From: Actinomycetota bacterium
Lineage (GTDB): Bacteria; Actinomycetota; Thermoleophilia; Solirubrobacterales; Solirubrobacteraceae
Direction of reading: 5' to 3'
NCBI GenBank assembly: GCA_005883905.1
Contig: VAYD01000025.1
Span: 1 to 11,755, forward strand
DNA length: 11,755 nt
Shown: piece after piece, positions 6,855 through 11,755 of the stretch
Layout: the number at the start of each line of letters is the position of its first letter
Numbering within the stretch: the first letter of the stretch is position 1
Program-made: the position numbers and the translations under genes
Notes under the pieces: model-generated
The model's input: the letters and a program-made list of their open reading frames with translations, nothing else
Database searches by the model: none
Told to the model about the DNA's origin: nothing

Positions 6855-7157
6855 TCACGAGATCGCGCGCAACGTCGCCGCCGTCGCCGCCGCGGCCAGC
6901 ACGACGACGAGGAATGGCGCGCGGCGCCAGACCAGCACCGCGGCCACGGCGAGCGCAGGCAGGCGCGCGTCGATCGTGAGCCGATGACCGTCGCCGAGGG
7001 TCTGGACGAGGATCAGCGCCGCCAGCAGCGGCACGGCGACGAGGTCGAGCGCCTGACGAGCCCGCGGCCCGAGCTGCCGACCGCCGGCCAGCACCGGGCC
7101 GGCCGCCTTGAGCGCGTAGGACACGGCGCACAGCGTCAGCAGCGCGCCCCAGCTCAC
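6855..7157 (-). CDS. azlD: AzlD/BrnE-type small subunit of branched-chain amino-acid exporter
   Basis: The 100-residue hydrophobic protein has the AzlD layout of about four short membrane segments: WGALLTLCAVSYALKAAG, then ALDLVAVPLLAALILVQTL, then LPALAVAAVLVWRRAPFLVVVLAAAAT. The conserved RRAPFLVVV motif near the C-terminus is typical. It pairs with AzlC to form a secondary exporter of branched-chain amino acids and, in Corynebacterium BrnFE, methionine. Its GTG start overlaps the azlC stop in a GTGA sequence (7157-7154), so translation is coupled. The same frame stays open upstream within azlC, but that part is Arg-rich shadow translation. Confidence 0.85.
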   Translation of the reverse strand: MSWGALLTLCAVSYALKAAGPVLAGGRQLGPRARQALDLVAVPLLAALILVQTLGDGHRLTIDARLPALAVAAVLVWRRAPFLVVVLAAAATAATLRAIS

Positions 7158-7816
7158 GCGCGCGCGCCTCTCGCGACGAGCACGCCCGGCACGACGCCGG
7201 CGAGGCCCGCGATCACCGGGACGCCGGCCGGTGCAACCGGCACGAGCGCGACGGCGACGATGGCGCCGGCAACTGCCGCGGCGGGCGCGGCCGGCCGGCG
7301 CAGCTGCGGCGCCAGGAGCGCGAGGAACGCCGCGGGGAACATCGCGTCGAGCCCGAGCGCGCGCGGGTCGCCGAAGCCCGCGCCAAGCAGCGCGCCCGCA
7401 AGCGTGCCGGCGTTCCAGCACAGCCAGACGCTGATGCCCGTGGCGAGGAACGCACGCCGCGCCGCGCGCGGGTCGACCTCTGCACGCGCCATCGCTGTGC
7501 TCTCGTCGATCACGAAGTGCGCGGCCAGCGCGCGGTCGCCGAGCCGGCCGCGCAGGATCGGCGCGAGCGACAGGCCGTACGCGGCGTTGCGCAGCGCGAG
7601 CATCACGGCCGGGCCCATCGCCGCGAGCGCCCCGCCGCCGCCCGCAAGGACACCGACGAAGGCGAACTGCGACGCGCCGGTGAACACGAGCATCGACATC
7701 ACGCACGCCTGCGCCGCGCTCACGCCGGCCGCCACGGCAAGGACGCCGAACGAGATGCCGTAAAGGCCGACCGCGATCCCGATCCCGGCGGCGCGACTCA
7801 GCGTGGTCGTAGCCAT
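7154..7816 (-). CDS. azlC: AzlC/BrnF-type large subunit of branched-chain amino-acid exporter
   Basis: The 220-residue membrane protein belongs to the AzlC family. It opens with a glycine-rich first helix (GIGIAVGLYGISFGVLAVAAG). The hallmark MSMLVFTGASQFAFVGVLAGGG follows, then the MLALRNAAYGLSLAPIL region, HFVIDESTAMA (family D-E-s loop), and hydrophobic helices to the end. In the inner membrane it exports branched-chain amino acids together with AzlD. ATG 7816 has no Shine-Dalgarno sequence. It diverges from an Lrp-family regulator with 80 bp between starts, the same order as lrp-brnFE in Corynebacterium glutamicum and comparable to azlB-azlCD in Bacillus, where the Lrp-like protein controls the exporter. 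Confidence 0.9.
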   Translation of the reverse strand: MATTTLSRAAGIGIAVGLYGISFGVLAVAAGVSAAQACVMSMLVFTGASQFAFVGVLAGGGGALAAMGPAVMLALRNAAYGLSLAPILRGRLGDRALAAHFVIDESTAMARAEVDPRAARRAFLATGISVWLCWNAGTLAGALLGAGFGDPRALGLDAMFPAAFLALLAPQLRRPAAPAAAVAGAIVAVALVPVAPAGVPVIAGLAGVVPGVLVARGARA

Positions 7817-7840
7817 GGCGCAACGTTAGGCGCAGACCGC

Positions 7841-7905
7841 TGGCATGTGGTTGCCATTCACGCGCCCACGACTGCCTTATGAGGCATGATGTGCCAATGG
7901 ATGCC
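7841..7905. promoter_or_regulatory. Candidate Lrp operator array between azlC and lrp
   Basis: The intergenic DNA contains two inverted repeats: TGGCA (7841-7845) with TGCCA (7852-7856), and TGCCT (7873-7877) with AGGCA (7882-7886). Further half-sites are TGCCA (7892-7896) and TGCCC (7901-7905). Half-site centres are 11, 21, 9, 10 and 9 bases apart, close to helical phasing. Lrp-family octamers typically bind several phased sites. The array would cover the promoters of both genes. The last site lies inside the lrp coding start. Confidence 0.4.
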
Positions 7906-8349
7906 CTCGATCGCGCAATCCTGCGTCAGCTCCAGGTTGACGGCCGGCTGACCAACGTCGAGCTCGCCGAGCGCGTCCGGCTCTCGCCCTCTCCCTGCCT
8001 GCGCCGCGTGCGCGCGCTCGAGCGCGCAGGCGTGATCCGCGGCTACCACGCGGACATCGACCCGGCAACGGTCGACCGCGGGTTCGAGGTCACGGTGCAC
8101 GTCGAGCTCATGCTCAAGGACCGCGCCACGGTCGAGGCCTTCGAGGCCGGCATTGCCGCGTTCGACGAGGTCGTCGAGTGCCGCCGCATGTTCGGCCTGC
8201 CGGACTACGTCGTCCATGTCGCGGTCGCCGACCAAGCCGCCTACGAGGCCTTCTACATGAACAAGCTGGCCGAGCTGCCCGGCCTCGCCCGCGTGAACTC
8301 GCAGTTCACGATGAAGCTCGTCAAGCAGGGCGGGACGATCCCGATCTGA
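7897..8349 (+). CDS. lrp: Lrp/AsnC-family transcriptional regulator
   Basis: The 150-residue protein has the standard Lrp architecture. An N-terminal helix-turn-helix (about residues 1-50) contains the family opening DALDRAILRQLQVDGRLTN and the recognition helix around SPSPCLRRVRALERAGVI. A RAM/AsnC ligand-binding domain (about 65-140) follows, with MFGLPDYVVHVAV and a C-terminal strand VNSQFTMKLVKQ. Ligands of this family are amino acids. ATG 7897 gives the usual family start, with GAGG at 7881-7884 somewhat far upstream; ATG 7879 in the same frame would add six residues. Divergence from azlCD makes it the likely regulator of that exporter. recQ follows after 12 bp, so the two may be cotranscribed. 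Confidence 0.9.
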   Translation: MDALDRAILRQLQVDGRLTNVELAERVRLSPSPCLRRVRALERAGVIRGYHADIDPATVDRGFEVTVHVELMLKDRATVEAFEAGIAAFDEVVECRRMFGLPDYVVHVAVADQAAYEAFYMNKLAELPGLARVNSQFTMKLVKQGGTIPI

Positions 8350-8361
8350 GATCGTCCTGTT

Positions 8362-9078
8362 GTGACCATCCGCGAGCTCGCGCGCGAGCGGCTCGGGTTC
8401 GAGCGGCTGCGGCCGGGCCAGGAGGCGGCGGTCGCCGCGGCCGCGGCGGGCCGGGACGTGCTCGCGGTCCTGCCCACCGGCGGCGGCAAGTCGGCGATCT
8501 ACGAGCTCGCCGCCCTGCTTCATGGCGGCCCGACGGTCGTCGTCTCGCCGCTGATCGCGCTGCAGGACGACCAGCTCGCGCACCTGCGGTCGGCCGGGCT
8601 GTCGGCCACGGTGCTCAACTCCGCGCAGTCCGCCGGTGCGCGGGCGGCGGCGCTCATCGAGGCATGCGGCCCCGACGAGTTCGTCTTCCTCTCCCCCGAG
8701 CAGCTCGCCAACGACGAGACGCGAGCGGCGCTGCGGCGCGCGCGCCCCGGGCTGTTCGTCGTCGACGAAGCGCACCTCGTCAGCCAGTGGGGTCAGGACT
8801 TCCGGCCCGACTACCTGCGGCTCGGCGCGCAGGCCGACGAGCTGGGCGCGGGCGTGCGGATCGCGCTGACCGCGACGGCGGCGCCGCCGGTGCGCCGCGA
8901 GATCTGCCGGCGGCTCGGACTGCGCGATCCCGAGGTGGTGATCGGTGACTTCGACCGGCCGCACATCGAGCTTCGCAGGCGGCGGCCGAGCTCGGCGGCG
9001 CGGGCATCGTCTACGCCGCCACCCACGCGGGCGCGGAGGCCGCCCGCGACACGCTGGCGGCCGCCGGCGAGCAGGTGA
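8362..9078 (+). CDS. recQ: ATP-dependent DNA helicase RecQ, N-terminal part (disrupted)
   Basis: This frame carries the first RecA-like lobe of a superfamily 2 helicase that unwinds DNA 3' to 5' in recombination and repair. Visible motifs are motif 0 ([12 protein letters not shown], about residue 13-24), motif I (LPTGGGKS, about 36-43), Ia ([12 protein letters not shown]), motif II with the RecQ aromatic-rich extension ([17 protein letters not shown], about 135-151), and motif III (ALTATAAPP). Homology ends at about 8974 (DRPHIELR). The rest is out-of-frame Arg/Pro-rich sequence. The second lobe continues in the +2 frame from about 8979, with roughly 14 expected residues missing between. Start is GTG 8362, 12 bp after lrp, without a Shine-Dalgarno sequence. 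Confidence 0.87.
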   Translation: MTIRELARERLGFERLRPGQEAAVAAAAAGRDVLAVLPTGGGKSAIYELAALLHGGPTVVVSPLIALQDDQLAHLRSAGLSATVLNSAQSAGARAAALIEACGPDEFVFLSPEQLANDETRAALRRARPGLFVVDEAHLVSQWGQDFRPDYLRLGAQADELGAGVRIALTATAAPPVRREICRRLGLRDPEVVIGDFDRPHIELRRRRPSSAARASSTPPPTRARRPPATRWRPPASR

Positions 9079-9887
9079 CGCTCTATCACGCCGGGGTGGG
9101 AGCGGCCGCCCGGCGCCGGGCGATGGCCGAGTTCCTCGGCGGCTCGGCACGGATCGTCACGGCCACGGTCGCGTTCGGGATGGGCGTCGACAAGCCGGAC
9201 GTGCGGTGGGTGCTGCATGCCGATGCGCCGCCGTCGCTCGACGCGTACTACCAGGAGCTCGGCCGGGGCGGGCGCGACGGCGAGCGCGCTGAGGCGCGGC
9301 TGTTGTACCGCCCGCAGGACGTCGGCGCGGCGCGGCACCTGACGGCTCGCGGCGTGTCCGAGGCGGCAGTGGCAGACGTGGCCGGGCGGTTGGCGGCGGC
9401 CGGCCCCGATGAGCCGACGTCGCGCTCGGGCACGCTGGCGCTGGCGCGCCTGGTCGACGTCGGCGCTGCGGCATGGGCCGCCGACGGGCGCGTGCGCTGG
9501 ACCGGCGCGATGGACGTGCCGGATGCGCTCGCGGCCTCGCGCGCGGAGGGCGAGCGCGAGCGCGAGGTCGAGCGCTCGCGCCTGGAGATGATGCGTCGCT
9601 ACGCCGAGCACACGGGCTGCCGGCGCTCGTTCCTGCTGTCGTACTTCGGCCAGGACTACCCCGGCCCGTGCGGCATGTGCGACAACGACCGTCGCCGCCC
9701 TGGGGCGGCGAAGGCTGGCGCCGTGCCGTTCCCCGTCGGCGCCCGCGTCGCCAGCGACCGGTGGGGCGAGGGGACCGTGCAGCGCTACGACGGCGACCAG
9801 GTCACCGTGCTGTTCGACGAGCACGGCTACCGCGACCTGCTCGTGCCGCTGGTCGTCGAGCGCGGGCTGCTGCGGGGCGGCAACTAG
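9075..9887 (+). CDS. recQ: ATP-dependent DNA helicase RecQ, C-terminal part
   Basis: Family-like sequence begins before this GTG, at about 8979 ([20 protein letters not shown], motif IV). It continues with motif V ([20 protein letters not shown]) and motif VI ([12 protein letters not shown]), whose arginines act as ATPase fingers. A zinc-binding subdomain follows with Cys at the TGCRRS site and in CGMC; the usual fourth ligand in a CDNC motif is replaced by Asp (CDND). No winged-helix RQC or HRDC domain is visible. The protein ends with a small domain ([20 protein letters not shown], then [13 protein letters not shown]) seen in short actinobacterial RecQ proteins. Joined with the upstream half the protein would be about 510 residues. 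The TAG stop overlaps the stop of the convergent mmcQ gene. Without lobe 1 this fragment could not be a helicase. Confidence 0.85.
   Translation: MTLYHAGVGAAARRRAMAEFLGGSARIVTATVAFGMGVDKPDVRWVLHADAPPSLDAYYQELGRGGRDGERAEARLLYRPQDVGAARHLTARGVSEAAVADVAGRLAAAGPDEPTSRSGTLALARLVDVGAAAWAADGRVRWTGAMDVPDALAASRAEGEREREVERSRLEMMRRYAEHTGCRRSFLLSYFGQDYPGPCGMCDNDRRRPGAAKAGAVPFPVGARVASDRWGEGTVQRYDGDQVTVLFDEHGYRDLLVPLVVERGLLRGGN
9692..9711. repeat. Perfect 8-bp hairpin inside recQ, next to the zinc site
   Basis: TCGCCGCC (9692-9699) and GGCGGCGA (9704-9711) are exact inverted repeats around a CTGG loop. They encode the linker right after CGMCDND, where the fourth zinc-ligand Cys would be expected. It may be a chance GC-rich palindrome or a small inserted palindromic element. 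Confidence 0.4.
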
Positions 9888-10258
9888 TCGCCGCGCCAGC
9901 CGAGCGCCACCTGCCGCGCTCGCGGCAGGCTGCTCACGACCAGGTCGTAGGAGTCCTCGATCATGTCCTTGATCAGCCGATCGGACAGCGACCCGTCGAT
10001 GACGACCGTGTTCCAGTGGCGCTTGTTCAGGTGGTAGCCCGGGGTCACGGCGTCGTACGTCACGCGTAGGTGCTCGGCGAGGGCCGGCTCGCACTTGACG
10101 CTGACCGAGAGCGGCTCGTCGTCCAGGCGCGAGAGCGCGAACATCTTGCCGGCGACCTTGAACACGGACACCCCCGGGGCGAACGGGAACGTCTCCGCAG
10201 CTCCCGTGAAGGAGAGGCAGTACGTCCGTAGCGCCCTCGCGTTCATCGCCGCCGACAT
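9884..10258 (-). CDS. MmcQ/YjbR family protein
   Basis: The 124-residue protein belongs to the MmcQ/YjbR (CyaY-like fold) family of small proteins with proposed DNA binding; the molecular function is poorly known. Visible hallmarks are the opening [18 protein letters not shown], the [14 protein letters not shown] strand, [16 protein letters not shown], the conserved [17 protein letters not shown], and a C-terminal helix ending in SLPRAR. ATG 10258 is preferred because the open frame above it (to 10294) is made of the palindromic repeat; ATG 10246 is another candidate. The gene follows padR and the repeat array on the same strand. Its TAG stop shares CTAG with the recQ stop, so the transcripts are convergent and overlap. 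Confidence 0.83.
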   Translation of the reverse strand: MSAAMNARALRTYCLSFTGAAETFPFAPGVSVFKVAGKMFALSRLDDEPLSVSVKCEPALAEHLRVTYDAVTPGYHLNKRHWNTVVIDGSLSDRLIKDMIEDSYDLVVSSLPRARQVALGWRGD

Positions 10259-10262
10259 GATG

Positions 10263-10361
10263 TGCGAATGAGGGGACAGTCCCCTTTTTCGCATGCTGCG
10301 AATGAGGGGTCTGTCCCTTTTTTTGCATGGTGCAAATCAGGGGACTGACCCCTTTTTCGCG
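10263..10361. repeat. Tandem REP-like palindromic array, 3 units, 34-bp period
   Basis: Three 31-base units start at 10263, 10297 and 10331, separated by TGC and TGG, so the period is exactly 34. Unit 1 is a near-perfect palindrome: arm TGCGAATGAGGGGAC, one central base, then an arm complementary at 13 of 15 positions, with core GGGGAC-A-GTCCCC. Units 2 and 3 match unit 1 at 27 and 26 of 31 bases. Every unit has its T-run (five to seven T) after the core on the plus strand, as in an intrinsic terminator for rightward transcripts. The array lies between padR and mmcQ, which both read leftward, and overlaps the padR end. The general GGGGAC/GTCCCC hairpin with flanking A/T runs resembles REP elements spread by REP-associated transposases, but no such gene is present here. 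Confidence 0.85.
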
Positions 10362-10933
10362 TGAGCGCGCAGCTCCGACGCAGCCTGAGGCAGCGCCTCC
10401 AGCGTCTGGTCGGCCCACCGCAGCGTGGCGCGCATGAGCGCGATGCCGAGGCGCAGGCTCTGCAGCCGCCCGATCGCCTCGGCGTCGGGCTCTGCGTCGA
10501 ACGTCCGCTCGATCGACCGGTATGTCGCGAGGCGATCCTGCACGCGGGCGCGGTAGTCCTCGAGCTGGCGGCGGCCGGCCTCGGGATCGCCGAACGAGCC
10601 GAAGAACAGCTTGAGCAGCACCCCGTCTCGGTCCTCGGGATCGATCGGCTCGACGCGATCCAGCCAGTCGCGCAGCACCGCCGTCCCCGTCTCGGTCAAG
10701 TGGAAGATCCGCTTGTCGGGGCGGTCGGTCTGCGCGACGCGGCGCGAGTCGACGAGGCCGTCGCGGTCCAGCCGCTTGAGCACCGCGTAGAACTGGCTGC
10801 GGGCGGGCGCCCAGATGAAGCCGACCGACCGGCCGGCGAGCTTGTGCAGGTCGTAGCCGGACGACTCGCCGCCCCAGGCCAGGAGGCCGAGCACTGCGAG
10901 CTCCGTGCGCGTGGCTGCGGCGCGGTCGGACAT
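10337..10933 (-). CDS. PadR-family transcriptional regulator
   Basis: The 198-residue protein begins with a PadR winged helix (about residues 8-85): TELAVLGLLAWGGESSGYDLHKL, then an Arg/Ser recognition-helix segment ending in QFYAVLKRLDRDGLVDSRR, then the wing with DRPDKRIFHLTETGTAVLRDWL. The second half (about 95-185) is the Vir_act_alpha_C-type helical dimerisation domain, with KLFFGSFGDPEAGRRQLEDYRARV. PadR proteins usually repress neighbouring detoxification or efflux genes; no obvious target gene lies here. ATG 10933 is 15 bp after the stop of the zinc-ribbon gene, suggesting one operon. The last residues (KKGSVP) and the TGA stop are encoded by the third repeat unit, so the native C-terminus has probably been replaced. 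Confidence 0.88.
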   Translation of the reverse strand: MSDRAAATRTELAVLGLLAWGGESSGYDLHKLAGRSVGFIWAPARSQFYAVLKRLDRDGLVDSRRVAQTDRPDKRIFHLTETGTAVLRDWLDRVEPIDPEDRDGVLLKLFFGSFGDPEAGRRQLEDYRARVQDRLATYRSIERTFDAEPDAEAIGRLQSLRLGIALMRATLRWADQTLEALPQAASELRAHAKKGSVP

Positions 10934-10948
10934 GACGTCCGGCGCAGA

Positions 10949-11755
10949 CTAGTGGCTGCCGGACTTCGGAGGCTCGAGCAGATAGCCGGAACCGAAGGCC
11001 GGACCGCGCGCGGCGGTGCACTCCCGCGACAGCCGGACGAATGCGTACGCCGACTCGACGTCGCCGGCGCCGACCGGGTTGTCCTTGCACCACGTCAGGC
11101 GCCCGCGCGTGAAGTCGATCGTTCCGACGAACGGCACGCCGAGCGTCGAGAGCAGCGCCTTGTTCCTCGCCGCTGCGACAACCGCTTCGCACGCGTAGCG
11201 CCCGAGCGGCTTCGCGAGGTCGCGCTCGTCGCCGGGGGCGCCGTTGGCGAGCGCGTGGCAGTGCGTCGTGCTGATGCGGCGCACCGGCAGCAGCCGGGCG
11301 CGCACGCGGCTGCGCGCGTCCGCGGTGATCGCGTCTTCGAGCCGCTGCACCATCGCGCCCCGTTGCCTAAGGCGCACCGCGGCAGCCGCTCGGCGACCCG
11401 GGTCGCGAAGATCGACGCGCAGGTGGCGCGGGCGCTGCTCCACTGCCCGGCGCCGCCGCTCGGCAGCGATCGCACGCGCGGCGCGCTGCTTGTCGCGGGC
11501 CTGGTTGCGGTGTCCCTGGTGACCGACCAGGACGCCGCCGATGCCGAGGACGGCCGCGATGAGCGCGACCGTGCCCGCCACGAGCGCGCGCCGCGTGCGG
11601 CGGGAGAAGCGGCGCCGCTTGGTGAAGTACGACTCGCCGCAGGCGGGACAGTGCTCGTAGCTGGTCCGCCGGACCTCGCCGCAGTGCGGACAGGTCCGCT
11701 CGGGGACCTCGGGCGCGCGGGCGAGCGCCGCCCTGACCTGCTCGCGCGTCTGCTC
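10949..11755 (-). CDS. Zinc-ribbon single-pass membrane protein, unknown function (5' end missing)
   Basis: The frame is open from the right edge for 268 residues to a TAG at 10949. Near the visible start there is a zinc ribbon: CPHC (residues 22-25) and CPAC (36-39). A basic patch KRRRFSRRTRR comes next, then one hydrophobic segment (about 57-78) that should span the membrane with the zinc ribbon inside. An Arg/Gln-rich coiled region follows, then a globular outer domain with LEDAITADARSRVRA, GRYACEAVVAAA, VPFVGTIDFTRGRLTWCKDNP and SRECTAARG. The outer part holds four Cys that could form disulfides. I know similar proteins only as hypotheticals of actinobacteria. Membrane anchoring and a cytoplasmic Zn ribbon suggest a sensor or scaffold, which is inference. 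GTG 11581 lies inside the frame but would remove the zinc ribbon. Confidence 0.7.
   Translation of the reverse strand, partial: EQTREQVRAALARAPEVPERTCPHCGEVRRTSYEHCPACGESYFTKRRRFSRRTRRALVAGTVALIAAVLGIGGVLVGHQGHRNQARDKQRAARAIAAERRRRAVEQRPRHLRVDLRDPGRRAAAAVRLRQRGAMVQRLEDAITADARSRVRARLLPVRRISTTHCHALANGAPGDERDLAKPLGRYACEAVVAAARNKALLSTLGVPFVGTIDFTRGRLTWCKDNPVGAGDVESAYAFVRLSRECTAARGPAFGSGYLLEPPKSGSH

Noticed and set aside
7858..9150. 430-codon minus-strand open frame
   Set aside because: It is antisense to lrp and recQ, both of which have clear family motifs; its own translation is low-complexity Arg/Pro-rich.
10263..10361. CRISPR array
   Set aside because: The spacers are three bases (TGC, TGG) and the repeats are diverged palindromes; no cas genes are present.
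8811..11192. 793-codon minus-strand open frame
   Set aside because: It is antisense to recQ and crosses mmcQ and padR out of frame; composition is Arg/Ala/Pro-rich shadow translation typical of high-GC DNA.

Overview
The window is very GC-rich, with strongly GC-biased third codon positions. Its gene set includes a LuxR-type ATPase regulator, an ECF sigma factor, a PadR regulator, a short RecQ with a small C-terminal domain, and a zinc-ribbon/membrane protein. Together these suggest a high-GC actinobacterium, most like the Thermoleophilia (Solirubrobacter/Conexibacter type). That placement is inferred from composition and protein style, not from a marker gene.

Layout, left to right. (1) Positions 1-1814, minus strand: homoserine dehydrogenase, then the 5' part of a dienelactone-hydrolase-family gene that runs off the left edge. 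(2) 1869-2586, plus strand: an alpha/beta hydrolase with a damaged N-terminus. (3) 2665-6167: an ECF sigma factor (minus) diverging from a large AAA-ATPase/LuxR regulator (plus). The regulator is split by an apparent one-base frameshift near 4765. (4) 6267-6719: an NTF2/SnoaL-like protein between two hairpins. (5) 6855-8349: azlC-azlD (BrnFE-like branched-chain amino-acid/methionine exporter, minus) diverging from an Lrp/AsnC regulator (plus). The 80-bp gap between them carries regularly spaced TGCC/GGCA half-sites. (6) 8362-9887: recQ, co-directional with lrp and broken by a deletion plus frameshift at about 8964-8979. (7) 9884-11755, minus strand: a zinc-ribbon single-pass membrane protein (partial), padR, a three-copy 34-bp palindromic repeat array, and an MmcQ/YjbR protein whose stop codon overlaps the recQ stop.

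The clearest functional module is lrp/azlCD. It matches the known arrangement in which an Lrp-type protein controls a divergent two-subunit amino-acid exporter. Homoserine dehydrogenase supplies the Thr/Met/Ile branch but lies 5 kb away, so a link is only thematic.

The most unusual non-coding element is the tandem REP-like array at 10263-10361. It has an exact 34-base period, each unit being a 31-base near-palindrome with a T-run on the plus strand. Its last unit supplies the stop codon and final residues of padR.

The most striking coding feature is the number of lesions. Four otherwise well-conserved genes show short internal deletions or frameshifts: the dienelactone hydrolase, the alpha/beta hydrolase, the LuxR regulator and recQ. 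This is either assembly error in GC-rich hairpin-prone DNA or real gene decay, and reads must decide. I did not find a convincing new multi-gene defence or mobile system.
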